The position numbers and the translations under genes are program-made. DNA of 64,000 bases from Apoda limacodes (taxonomy: Eukaryota; Arthropoda; Insecta; Lepidoptera; Limacodidae), in the NCBI GenBank assembly GCA_946406115.1, contig OX291544.1, forward strand, positions 2,666,001 to 2,730,000, given 5' to 3'. This document shows positions 52,616 through 63,576 of the stretch, piece by piece; within the stretch, counting starts at the first letter, position 1; each line of letters begins with the position of its first letter. The notes under the pieces are model-generated. The model was given only the letters and a program-made list of their open reading frames with translations. It ran no database searches and was not told the DNA's origin.

Positions 52616-52900
52616 AGTCTTGAAAGATGCAAGAAAGAATAGTAAATGTCAAGCCGCCAAAGCAAATTATGAACGTTCCAAAAGCGATCTCACCTATTTA
52701 GTAGTTACAACTGACATGCCGTATACTTTGCAAATTCCGGTAAGTGGTGTCGGCGTACTTTATTACACAAGAAAATCAAATGTGGAAAATTATTGAATTC
52801 ATACTGCGAAACCTCCCAACGATGCATACTGTATTTTATGGAATAAAACAAATGGCCAATGAGGCAGTGTCGAAATAGCTATGTAAGAGTTTTCGTACTA
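52616..52900 (+). pseudogene. Fossil of a transposase-like ORF
   Basis: A plus-strand frame with three stops reads SKCQAAKANYERSKSDLTYL, VVTTDMPYTLQIPVSGVGVL, YYTRKSNVENY, stop, then DAYCILWNKTNGQ, stop, GSVEIAM. This resembles a domain I remember from many uncharacterised insect proteins of transposon origin (pattern TFDLQxxLPxPxLxxxVxYYxR ... MYxWxExxxxRGxxEIxS). The transposon superfamily is not named with confidence. Confidence 0.45.
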
Positions 52901-54889
52901 TTTATCTGTATTTTGCCAAAAATACATAAATCATTTTTTTTTATCGAACTATCTTTCTTGTTCAAAAACAAACACAACTACTTTTCAGAATTAGAATTAC
53001 TTTTCGAAAGCTACCACAAATCTGTTGACGCCTATTCTAAAGAAATCACCATCGAATACATCAGAGCCGAAGATAAGTTCAGGAAGGATTCAAGAATCGT
53101 TATGTTTATCTGATAAATTCAGGATGCCTGAAGTCAATTCAGTTGACATTTTGTGCGATCAATCTTAGAATATTTTAAAACTTAAATGTGAACACTGTTA
53201 TTCTGCGTATTAAAGCTGCAGAATATGCCGTATTGTCCGTAAAATGCTGATAAGGCACATTATTTTAAACATAGTAGATTACTGTCGTGAGGTGGAGTCG
53301 CATCTCTATTAGTCCTCCCGAGGCAAGGTGTTATAAGTGGCTACTAAGACCAAGGAGAGTTTACCAGATAGTAAACACACATACGCCAAGAAGTGATACA
53401 AATCCCCGGCGGTTATCTGGCTTATTTCACCAACGACGACCAGCCCTCGCAGCTAATCGCACGCTCATTGAGGACTAATAAAAAGATTGTTGAAGAAGAA
53501 GAGATAGACAAAGTACTCGGATATTTTAAGAGGAATATTTATAGTCCAAACGCAAGAGATACAAGCTAATGCTCACGTGTGGCAATTTGCTTTATTATCG
53601 GGAGTCACTTCATCATCGTCGTCGAATAAGATGCAGACACACACAAACAAACACATGACCAAATTTCCAAAGAAACTGAATCCTGGTTCACTGCATTAAA
53701 ATCGTAAAACCGATTTTTTAACATACATCCGGTTTTATGACTTCTAGTTATGACGCTAATCATCATTATGTATACTGTGGTGGACACAATTTTTTTTCTC
53801 ATAAAATTATCATGCCAGAGTATTTTAGTATTAATATTTTATTTAGTATTATGTGTTGTACTGTGTTTTCCACAATATTATTATTTTTAATTAGTGATGA
53901 CAAACCAGAAAAAATATTTCAGATTTCATTTTAATTCAAAAAGGAAATAGATAAAGTTTGAAATAGGTTAAAAACATCTGAATGAACCAACTAATAATAG
54001 TAGTTTATGCAATTGTTGCGAGAGTGAATACTTTTACTAAACAAATAAGAGAAAAAAAATAATAGTAAAACATTTAATTTTAACCAAATAAGTATTTAGT
54101 TATAATAGTAATTGTTACTTATTTTCTGGATATTACAGTTATTAAAATTAATCACAGGGGGGAGGGTACCACTCGTTGAGTAGGACGGGATATAATTATA
54201 TTTACTTCATTATTGTTTTTATTTACTTGTAATGTCTTCTCAAGCAAATTACGTGGCAAAAATGTGCCATTTATTTTTAATACAACGCCACCCACATAGC
54301 GATGTGCCATAACAGGCAATTTCCAACTACTTGGGGTTTTTTAACTGCATCATATCTTGGGTAGACCGAGGCGAATTGAATAAATTTTACTTTAAAGTAA
54401 AAAAAAAAACTTCTTCACCATGAAATATAGCGTTTATAAATCGAACTGTAATTAGCCTTTATTCTTCTTTATGTAGCTCAAACTTAAAATGATTCAGTAA
54501 TTAATTATTCTTCTCTGTAAACAAAAAACTTAACATCGTGAACTATCCGATTCGCCTCATATCAAAGATCATTAGTCAAAAGAGAAAACATGTTTTGACA
54601 AAATACCTTCCACAATATAATTAAAAACAACTGAATATTCAAAAGACGACTACTACTGGACAAAATAATCCAAAAAAAATACAATTAAACAGATTATATA
54701 AAGCAAGGAGTGATCATAATTACGTACCTTACAATTGGCAACAAAACTGCCTTAACTGTATGCCTACATCACTTGCGAGCGCGCCTGGTAATGAAATACG
54801 AGCGATACAAAAGTAATAAATATAGCAACAAGCGGGGGCGGGGGCAAGGTCAAAGTGACAAGTTGCCATAGCTGCGTTCAATGTAGCGC
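52901..54889. other. Non-coding stretch
   Basis: 53287-53478 has a balanced 63-aa frame (MRWSRISISPPEARCYKW) that may derive from a LINE ORF1 zinc-finger region. 53605-53640 has ATC/GTC triplets. The rest is AT-rich. 54820-54840 has a G-rich GCGGGGGCGGGGGC. No gene recognised. Confidence 0.4.
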
Positions 54890-55255
54890 TTAAGAGAATA
54901 CGATTCGCGGCTCATACAAACGAATTTCCCAATTAATTTTGACACTTACAAATCGAACACCATAAACTTTTGTAGACGTGCTCTAGCATTAAATACCTAG
55001 GTCTGCAGTGTACCAGTTTTTTATTAAATTATAAATTTTTAAAGCTATGCAGGATTCTAGTTTTTCATACAAATTATCTTATTCAGATTTAAAGTTAAAA
55101 ACTTTATTAGGATTTTGGAAAACCACAGACATAGATATTCGGCTTAAGATCATGTCTACAAAATTTCACAGTATTTGATCAGTAAATGTCCAAAACAAGT
55201 AGGAAATTCGTTTGTATGAAACACGCTGGGAGGCGCTCAAATCGTTTCCTCTTAA
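54890..55255. mobile_element. TTAA-flanked MITE, diverged copy in reverse orientation (366 bp)
   Basis: TTAA at 54890-54893 and 55252-55255. The outer arms read TTAAGAGAATACGATTCGCG and, from the right, TTAAGAGGAAACGATTTGAG, then both CATACAAACGAATTTCC. The left arm lacks the GCCTCGCAGC core. Interior phrases (ATACCTAGGTCTGCAGTG; CCACAGACATAGATATTCGG) match the 3596-3976 copy in reverse. Confidence 0.75.
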
Positions 55256-56779
55256 ACATCACAAAATAATCATAGCATGGCAAGAATATATTAGTAAAAA
55301 TTTGTAACTTCTGTTTTTGAGGTTTAAGACTGTTGTTAATTATTATTACAAAACTCCATCCATGAAGATAAACTAGTTTTAGATTAAAGTAGTTAAGATA
55401 CTGGTAGGTCAGTAGCCTTCGGTTTTGAAAGGTTGATATTTTCAAAACATTTTTTATGAATAAAAAGTAGATCAATTAACAATTACCGCCGTGTACATAT
55501 AATTTGAGTAACCTCAAGACCGCAGCTCGAGCTCCGTAGTCTTTCCACGATTCTTGCTTGTAATATTGTAAGCCTGAAAGTAACCGCGTTGGAGCTTATA
55601 AGGCTTTCGTGCTTAATTACCTCACTTACCGACATCGGCGCGTTTCACGGGAGAGCGCTGTGAATAAACAATGAGGCCAAGGGGAGTTATTGTACCATAT
55701 TTTTGCTAATTTTCAACATTAAACTTAACATCGTCCAGTTGCTAATGATCAATTTCAAGTTCTCCAGTTATCTTGAGATGTTCTCTACATCCAGTGCAAA
55801 AGTAATTTTCAGTAGCTAAGTGTAAAGTTCTCGCAATCTTACTGAGGAGCACGTAATGTACAACATTAAAAAAAACCATAACTTCGAGCCTATTCATATT
55901 TTAAAGTAATTTTGTTAATTTAAGTAATTTTATTGTATCAATTTCAGGATTTTAATTTGTAGACTCTAAATTGTGCGCAAACATTTTTAGATCATTGGAA
56001 GTGATTATTATTATTGGTGATGCCTGTGCTGAAAAACTTTCCTTAGGTTGATGTGGCAGCAATCTTTTTGTAGTCTCGTACATACTAATAAAAAAACTAG
56101 AAAAGGTGGATCATTTTTAACATTTCTTAAGGCCCTGATCGACGAGCGAGTCGGTAAAGCGCGCCCGTGTATCGTTGCAATACCGCGGTTTTAAAACTAA
56201 TGAGATTGGCTCGCGGCTCGTCAGTTTTGTTTTCAGACCATGTTCTTAGTCCTCAGTCGATCTATTTACTAAGTTATTTAAAGTGTTATTTAGGTCTAGA
56301 ACGAATTTTTTTCCTCAGCGCCTTCTTTGGTACACCCCAATGCGTACTACTGATTTCTTTTTAAAAAAAATATTTTGCACCATCCTAGGTGTCCAGGGAG
56401 GAGTCACAGACAAAAGTGCTCAATACAAACGTTACTGCTGACGATGTACGCTATCAATTCCTATCATCAAAATATATGGTAAAGGGGACACAACAAATTT
56501 TCATACAAAATTTCTAAGCAAGGGCGTCATAAGAATGACTCATATTTTTTATCCACTCCGGCTCCATTTTTACACTCTAACCGTAACCAAAGCAAAGGAA
56601 AAAACGTGAAAATATTTATTTACAATATTTTCACGTTTTAGTTTCTCTGACAATTTTTTTGCACACTCTACATTCAATAGACTTCATGCGGCCAGGTGTG
56701 ACACCTGTCTGTTGTGTTAACTCGCCCGAGTTCTGTCTATGGATGATACCTATTTAATTACTATACTCGCTCGGCATTG
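55256..56779. other. Non-coding stretch
   Basis: 55500-55680 and 56130-56240 are somewhat GC-richer, but no splice-bounded reading frame was recognised. The ORFs at 55475-55179 (minus) and 56167-56364 (plus) have no family features. An inverted pair of ATATTTTCACGTTT-like sequences lies at 56605-56640. Confidence 0.4.
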
Positions 56780-56920
56780 TAGTCCATTGAAATGTTACAA
56801 TTTAAGGACCGATTATTGCATTTTTTAGAGGACGCAATTTTATTTTTGAGACACGGTGGGGGTCAATAGAAGCTTAACCTCAAGTTTGAGGGAAAGCTCA
56901 TGTAACATTTCAATGGACTA
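56780..56920. mobile_element. Small MITE, 141 bp, TA-flanked with about 20-bp TIRs
   Basis: The left end TAGTCCATTGAAATGTTACA and the right end TGTAACATTTCAATGGACTA are exact reverse complements. TA at both ends fits a Tc1/mariner-type target duplication, a class assignment that is inference. No ORF. Confidence 0.8.
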
Positions 56921-57423
56921 TTTGCTAAATTATTCTTTACTCAGTCGGGTATCAGCGTTTCTATAAACGCTATCGTTTTTATGCACACATAGCTAAAGCC
57001 CTTCTTGCGTCAAAAAGCGTTTCTTTTGAGCGGCGTTGCTATTTAATTGTAAAACCTCATTTAAGTACTAATTACCTATTCCGTTAAAGCTTTTACAAAA
57101 GTCGCGCAAAATACCCAACCCACCTCCTGTCGTGGGTATTTAGTAAATATATTTTGTAGCAAAAAAAAAGGGTGGTTTTGCTGTTCAATAACAGTGGGCA
57201 AAATCGATTTTTGCTGCGAGCGTGAGACAAAGTAATGCAACGTTCGAATATTACCTTTTGAAATTTTGCTATACTGAAAAAAAAAACAACGTGATTTTAG
57301 GTTTAGAAAAATAACATAAACACAACATTGAATATTTTCATTGTTGATGTACTTAATATGTATGATCTATAATACCTATTAATAATTAATAGCGTTAATT
57401 TTAAAATTTGTCACTTGTTTTGA
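56921..57423. other. Non-coding stretch
   Basis: No feature recognised. Confidence 0.5.
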
Positions 57424-57582
57424 TATGGGTAAAAAATGACAAACTCGCGCAGGCTGATCGAAAATTCGTAAGACGGAAACTATAATGCCACGCCATTATT
57501 GGTATGGGTAAATAAATGATAACTCGCGCAGGCTGATCGAAAATTTGTTAGACGGAAACCATATTGCCACGCCATATTTTAG
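57424..57582 (+). repeat. 79-bp tandem duplication
   Basis: Two units starting TATGGGTAAA at 57424 and 57503, sharing CTCGCGCAGGCTGATCGAAA and GCCACGCCAT, with about eight differences. Confidence 0.8.
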
Positions 57583-57591
57583 TATATGGCG

Positions 57592-57790
57592 ATTATGAGT
57601 AGTACAGGGAGGTTGGATATGGGATTTTAATTCTATGACAGATTGAGATGTCAAATATACTACGTCAAAAAAGTAAATAAGAAAACATTATTATTTATAA
57701 TTAATAAATATGTATACGAAGTGATGGTATGTAATAGTGGGAAGTAAATTTATGTTTTCACTTCTGCCGGCACTCCCGGAGTGCAACCCG
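57592..57790 (+). repeat. Dispersed repeat R4, copy 2
   Basis: GAGTAGTACAGGGAGGTTGG through ACTACGTCAAAAAAGTAAAT is the reverse complement of 16205-16315. CACTCCCGGAGTGCAACC at the end (57772) is itself nearly palindromic. Confidence 0.65.
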
Positions 57791-59272
57791 TTTTTTTGTT
57801 CGATAAAAGTGTGATAGAGTTAATTTCTGAACGCAGGTAAAAAAAACAGTGAGTTAGATTGTTTATTCACTTATAATTTGTGACTCAAGTTACCAAGATA
57901 GTTCTTTAACACCAGAAGAGCTAAGACAACAAGTGTCTAATGCTGAACTAAGCTTTTACCACAGAAATCACGTGTAAAATATCTTAAAGCATACGAATTG
58001 TTCAATAATTAGCGACTTATTGGCGAGTATTTTAAATTAGAATAAACTTATTGCTTAATGTTGTCTTTAGTGTGTTCCATAAATTTGATATGGCGAGTTG
58101 TGCCTTACGAAGTATATTATATTCTCTTACGTAACTATCTACGCACAAAAACTACAAATTTTTGGACCTAGAAATTTCACCAAATATTCATCAATTAGTG
58201 CCTTTTCCTCGATGAAAGGACGCGAGGAAAATAATTCGTAAATCTGTTACGAATAATTTTTACTCCGTTGGCAAAAACAAGAGATGGGTGCTCACTAAAA
58301 AGTAACGACAGTTAGTAAACGGATATCGAGATATTTGCGAAAAACTCAAATACTCGTACCATATTTTCCTTGATGACAGTTAAAACGTATAAGTGTAAAA
58401 ATTCGCATCTTATTTTGTAAATGCACATATGAGTAATAAATAAATGTTAGAATTTTGAACCTGCACATCATTTTCAGTTTCTTTATCTACCTTTATTTAT
58501 CTATTTATGCAAAAACTACAACAATTTATATCGTGGATGGTGAACACGAAACGAACGAACGTCCAAACGGCCATACTTTCGTAAGGAGTATCGTTGAACG
58601 CACGAGTAGTGTATCGTTGATTGGGAAATTTAAAATGATATCTTGTAGTTTCTGAAACAGTTTTTTAAAACTTTGCTCTGTTCTTAAAAATTCAGCTGCA
58701 GTAGCAAAATCCGGTTAGGTTTGTTTAAATTAAATGTAGAATATAAGAAATATAACCTTTTTTATAGTTAAATTAATTTAATGAATAACCTAAAATTAAA
58801 AAAAATACTATTCGATTAGCACACATACATACAAGCACATTATTAAACGTTTTTTATTTGATTTATACCCTGATTGTGTTACTAATAATCATTTATATTT
58901 ACACTAGATGTCTCCTAAATAACTAAAACTAAACAGAAATATTTTTTTCAGTACAAATGCACGGAGGCAACACTGATACCCATGACACAGAGTTACTCGA
59001 GTATGGGAATGAGAAGCACCTATTTTAACCATTAAGTATGGACGTAAAGTCTCACAGATTCCTCATAGTTTTCGTTTTCATTATTTGACACACTTAGTGA
59101 GCTCAGAGCTTTAGTTTTAACGACCGACATAAAAAGAAGGTTGCTTATTTCAATACTTAATACGTAAGTAATATCCATCGAAATATTTACCGGAGCCTGT
59201 GACACGTCCATTGTTACCATACAATATATTTCATAAAAGTGATTACGTTTCATTTAGGTTTTGTAGTGTAAA
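57791..59272. other. Non-coding stretch with one weak exon candidate
   Basis: 58476-58577 has an acceptor CATTTTCAG and a donor TTTC|GTAAGG around an open frame (IYIVDGEHETNERPNGHTF). The family is unknown and this may be chance. The minus-strand ORF 59253-59032 is unrecognised. Confidence 0.3.
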
Positions 59273-59540
59273 ATGGCAGAAAATAGTGAAGCGCATAGTT
59301 CTAATAGAAAACGCAAATCCAAAAATCCTCAACAGGCTCCAGCGAGCAATATTTTACGAGCAGCAGCGTGGATAGTTTCAGATATCGCAGACAATCAAGA
59401 AGCTATAAAGTATTTTTTTTAAATCTGAGCCGGAATTAATGCGTAACCATGATCGTAACGAGGATAAAGATCAGATTGAGGGTCAGGACATGGATCAAGT
59501 TACCAAAGAAGAATCTATAAGTGATAGTTCAGACAAATAA
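59273..59540 (+). pseudogene. Unidentified reading frame of about 89 codons with one homopolymer frameshift
   Basis: ATG 59273 opens 49 codons (MAENSEAHSSNRKRKSKNPQ at the start, ILRAAAWIVSDIADNQEAIK later) ending at a TAA in a run of eight T (59413-59420). With one T fewer the frame would continue for another 39 codons (EPELMRNHDRNEDKDQIEGQ, TKEESISDSSDK) to a TAA at 59538-59540. The basic N-terminus with an RKRKSK cluster, a central hydrophobic-helical segment and an acidic C-terminus look like a small nuclear protein. No family is recognised. LINE sequence starts directly after it, so it may be a transduced or processed copy, or LINE ORF1-derived. The frameshift could also be a sequencing error. 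Confidence 0.45.
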
Positions 59541-59544
59541 AATC

Positions 59545-59890
59545 TATAGTGAAAGAGAAATAACGCTGAATCTAGTATTCACAGAAATCCTCAATATTTC
59601 TGAAGCTTTGTACAGTCAAAATTTCCGTCTAATTAACTTCCAGAACTATGACCAAAATAAGGGATCTTGTGATGGGCAAACAATCATTAATTTTTTAAAT
59701 GATTATTTCAGCTCAGCATTTGTCCCGCCAAATGATAATACCAATCAAAAAACAACCGTGGATACTGAACCACTGAACGTTATTCCTTCTTTTGAAATCT
59801 CTATTGCAACTGTCATAAAACATTTATAATCGGTGCGCTGGCTCAGATAATATACATCCTATTTTTATTTCTTACTATTTATTTAATTTT
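59545..59890 (+). mobile_element. LINE fragment, linker before the RT domain
   Basis: INFLNDYFSSAFVPPNDN and FEISIATVIKHL, followed in a shifted frame by IHPIFIS-like text, fit the stretch between endonuclease and RT of jockey-type LINEs (FxxYFSSVF ... DIIxAIxxL). Ends are not defined; no RT core follows. Confidence 0.55.
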
Positions 59891-61522
59891 TAACTTTGAT
59901 CATTTGTGATTTGCATTCCTATTATAATTATGTCAAAGTACATCAAAAATATGTGTTACATATAATAAAAACTTACTACATAATAAATGATGTCCAAAAT
60001 TGACCCATCCACGTCAGGACTTTCCGCGCTTCTAGTGTTAATGATTTTTGTATTAAGGACGGTAAGGAGAAAATTACTAACGAGAGACTATTTAAAAGGC
60101 CGAAGACTTTCATGACTCAAGTTGTAATTTCCGTACTACCCGTATAACACACAATGTTTGTCATAACATTTGCGAGTAAATAAATAAAATATGAGGCGAA
60201 AAAACTTACATACTTTAAAATTTACTTTACAATTTTTAAAAACACAATTAAAGTTTTTCAAGTTACCTAAGTGTGTAATTATTTATCGGCAGAAGTTTCA
60301 TTTAAATTTTTGTCTAAATTTTCTCCTGTAAGATTAGGTTCTAGGTCCTGTCTAGGTTACTTTTCTTTAGGCTTCAGTGGTAACAGGTTTATATTTATTT
60401 CTTGAGCCCCATTAACTATATCTGGCGCTGTCGCATTTATACATTAAACTCATTTGATAATGAAGAATTTTTTTATTTTTTTTGTGAGTTGTAAATAAGA
60501 GAAAAAGAAATAAAGAAACTAACCAAAATAAAAATGGTGAAAACCGAAGTGTCATGTGTCAAAGAACCATATAGCGGTATCTAGAGAATTTATGAAATAC
60601 AAAGTTTTGGCTAAAGTTATACTTTTTGGTCGTTTTAAGTTCACACCATTTCAATATGGCGACTGTAATTTTGATTTTTGATCGTCGGGTCACAAAAATG
60701 TTGCACTATAATTGCTCGCTTGGCGCGTAGTTCATAACTTAAACTACAGATGGAACTTATGTACATACTTGATAGAATAAATAAAACAGTATGTAAAATC
60801 TACGTACTGTTAAATCATACAAGTAAAGCGCGCGAGGTGCGTTCAATGACATAATGAATCACCCGTAAGTTTTACAAGCTCCCGCTTTTGCTTTGAGGAA
60901 AGAAAACTTTGCAAAGAAAAAGCCCGTGGGATTATTTAGAGTCTTAGCACACACTTTACTAGCACGTAATGACACTGTTTAGGAGTAAGTGTGATAAAAA
61001 TGTATTTACAAATATCAACTTGATGAAATGTGATATTAATTAGAAAGTTTCTATAAAAATATGGTGTTGTGTTGTTATTTTATGTTAGACATCCCTACAA
61101 CTTATAGATCCTGTCCTTAAGAATTATTAGGAATAGTTGTGATAAAATGTTTTTATTATTTTTAATATATATACTGTCAGCTACTCGCTACCTCAGCTTT
61201 CAAATATGATATGTATACGCCAGAGCTCCCGCAATCGATTTCTACACATATCAACAAAAAGAAGAACTAGAAGTTAATTTACAAAATGCACCAAACAGAT
61301 AACGCAACACTCGTCATATAATCTGAACCTAGGTAGCTCCTAGAGAATTTCATCCTTTTAGTGATTTAAGTATAAGATTCGAAAGAGATGATTATGTGTG
61401 TTGTAGAGTTTTTTTTCTATACCAAAGATTAAGACTCTTTATCAAGAGGAATTCAGAAACATTCAAAACGTTATATAAAGTAAATAAGGTTAAAAGATGA
61501 TTATTTTGAACAATAAATACAA
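59891..61522. other. Non-coding stretch downstream of the esterase gene
   Basis: AT-rich; no exon or element recognised. Confidence 0.45.
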
Positions 61523-61528
61523 TTTATT
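61523..61528 (-). terminator. Candidate polyadenylation signal of the carboxylesterase gene
   Basis: AATAAA on the minus strand, about 57 nt downstream of the TAA stop of the esterase exon. The spacing is normal for a short 3' UTR. Confidence 0.5.
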
Positions 61529-61584
61529 TTCCTGAAGTCGTATAATTTTTCCAAAATCGAGTGACCTAGTATTTTAGTTTTGTT

Positions 61585-61759
61585 TTAAAACTCTGACTTT
61601 CTATATTTTGAATAAATATTCTTCCAAAAATTGTAAGTGACGTTATCACTGATTTGGCCCATTTTCGGTGAACCATCAATGTAAAGAAACCGTAACTCGT
61701 CTTTGCTACTCGGGAGCCATACAAAAGGTAATGTATTTGATTGCGGTGGCGTAGGATCT
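61585..61759 (-). CDS. Carboxylesterase, last coding exon
   Basis: After the acceptor TTTTATTTTACAG (minus strand) one frame runs 57 full codons to a TAA at 61587-61585. It begins with the last base of a split codon, then DPTPPQSNTLPFVWLPSS, LRFLYIDGSPKMGQ, VTYNFWKNIYSKYR and KSEF. The order N/G-(D)-P-T-P, a P-x-x-W strand, a Y-I-D strand and a final FW-K-xx-Y helix is the C-terminus of insect type B carboxylesterases (alpha/beta hydrolases such as antennal, alpha- and juvenile-hormone-esterase-like enzymes). This exon lies after the catalytic Ser, Glu and His, so the active site and the subfamily cannot be judged. Upstream exons must lie beyond 63.6 kb on this strand. A different frame of 92 aa over the same bases is a shadow. 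Confidence 0.75.
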
Positions 61760-62309
61760 CTGTAAAATAAAAAAAGAAAATTTTAGTCTCAATACCTAAA
61801 ATTAAACGATCATTCTCAGTAGATCCATTGTCTAGATCCATCATGGATCTAGTGAGATATTTTTTTCTCAGTAGATCTGTTTTCTAATAAACTGGATCTG
61901 ATGAGAATTTTCATTGCCAATAGATCTATTTTAAAAATATTGTTAAAAAAAATTAGATCTAATTATTATATAGTGTCTCACTAAATAGAAAGTTATTACA
62001 ATTATAATTTAAAAACAAATTAGGTTTGAAAAATATTAAAGAAAATTTTTAATTTGAATAAATATAAATTATTAAACATTTTGATTGCTGTAAACATATC
62101 GAGCTGTAAATATCTAAATAGCTTTAAGTTAATAGCAATTCGTTTACTTTTTCTCCATTATTATTAAGTAACCAAGATTTTTTGACGGCACGTCGTAGGT
62201 ACAGTAGTATTTTTTTTATAAAAAAGGCATATTCATCAATAAAGGTTCGCCATCCCTGCCCTAGGGTTTGTTTGTCAAACTAGAAAGGACTATATATCCG
62301 TGAGTATTG

Positions 62310-62960
62310 ATCGTAGACTAGTAGTTTCTTGAAAGAAATGATACGTCTCATACGATCTTTATTTCAGAATGACAGCTGTCAAACTATAAAGAAATATATC
62401 TCGGTAACTTAAAACTTACTCGGGTACCTAAAATTTATCGTAGACTAGTAGTTTCTCTACAGAAATGACACGTCAAAAATAGAAAGGTTTTAGATGATAA
62501 CTATCATCCGAAATTAAGATCTTGATGAGAACTATCATTGCTGTGGAGAAATTACTAGTCTACAATCAATAGTTACCGAGATATATACCTTTCTAGTTTG
62601 ACAGGTCTCATCCGAAATAAAGATCTTAATGAGACGTATAATTTTTGTGGAGAAACTACTAGTCTTTCAAGTCAACAGTTACGGAGATATAGACCTTTCT
62701 AGTTTGACAGATGTCATTTGAAAAAAAGATCTTGATGAGATCTATCATTTCTACTAGGGAAACTACTAGTCTACGATGAATAGTTACAGAGGTATAGACC
62801 TTTCTAGTTTGACAGATGTCATTTGAAAAAAAGATCTTGATGAGATCTATCATTTCTACTAGGGAAACTACTAGTCTACGATCAATAGTTACAGAGATAT
62901 AGACCTTTCTAGTTTGACAGCTGTCATTTGAAATAAAGGTCTTGATGAGATCTATAACTT
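62310..62960. repeat. About 107-bp repeats in opposed orientations
   Basis: GACTAGTAGTTTC occurs in forward orientation at 62319 and 62443; its complement GAAAYTACTAGTC occurs near 62555, 62653, 62759 and 62866. Each unit also has AGATCTTGATGAGA, CCTTTCTAGTTTGACAG and a palindromic GACAGCTGTC or GACAGATGTC. The two groups meet head to head near 62475-62545. Confidence 0.8.
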
Positions 62961-63069
62961 TTGTAAGATCAATACTTTAATTTTTTTTAATATATAAAAT
63001 AAAATAAAAAATTTATTAAGAAAAACAGTATTTATCTTGTCTTTTGCGGTTCAAACTATCTCCATTTTA

Positions 63070-63164
63070 ATTTCTTCACAATTGGTCCAACCGTAAAATT
63101 TAACGGATTGATAGACAGACAGACACCGACACTTTCGAATTTATAATATTAGTATTAGTATGGA
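63070..63164 (-). mobile_element. Helitron 5' terminus
   Basis: On the minus strand, after an A (63165), it reads TCCATACTAATACTAATATT, then ATAAATTCGAAAGTGTCGG and GTCTGTCTGTC. This is the usual 5' end of lepidopteran Helitrons. The matching 3' CTAG end is not identified. Confidence 0.6.
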
Positions 63165-63576
63165 TCCTCATTTTATAAAGTCGGTTAATTTTTAGTTTTG
63201 AATTAATGATATCTATTATATGGGTACCTACAGACCATTTGAGAACTTCCTCCTTTTTTAAAGTTGGTAAAAATATGAATATGACAGGGGAAATACGAGT
63301 ACCTGAAATAGTATTAGAAAGCAAGTTCCGTTATCTCCCCAGCCTAGGGGACACCAAGCCTAGCCGACACCAAATTTTTTTATCAGATCGACAACTGAAT
63401 CTAGTGAAAAAGAAATTCCTTAGTAGACCCACACTTTTAAATCTGGTTCTGGTTAACGGATCTAGCGAGACAAATACTTCTCAGTAGATACACACTTTTA
63501 AAAATGGATCTATTGAGAAAATAATATCTCACTAGATGCATTATAGATCTGGACAATGGATCTAGTGAGAATGATC

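Larger units (their letters stand above)
61808..63576. mobile_element. Composite inverted-repeat (foldback-like) element, 1769 bp, in the esterase intron
   Basis: The left end GATCATTCTCAGTAGATCCA and the reverse complement of the right end GATCATTCTCACTAGATCCA continue to match for at least 58 bp. The arms are built from smaller TCTCAGTAGATC / GATCTAGTGAGA modules repeated inward (61800-61985 and 63390-63576). The interior includes an array with two opposed orientations (62310-62960) and a Helitron 5' end (63164). No transposase. No target duplication was identified. It starts 48 bp upstream of the esterase splice acceptor. Confidence 0.65.

Noticed and set aside
53287..53478. Gag or LINE ORF1 zinc finger
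   Set aside because: One CYK-like spacing is visible, but no full CCHC motif can be built in any frame.
58455..58655. Secreted-protein exon (hydrophobic start, 66 aa)
   Set aside because: The start is a TTG, the hydrophobic part overlaps a splice-acceptor-like tract, and no family is recognisable. Kept only as a note in the non-coding entry.
61566..61844. 92-aa ORF over the esterase exon
   Set aside because: A shadow in another frame; the true frame starts after the splice acceptor at 61760 and gives the esterase C-terminus.
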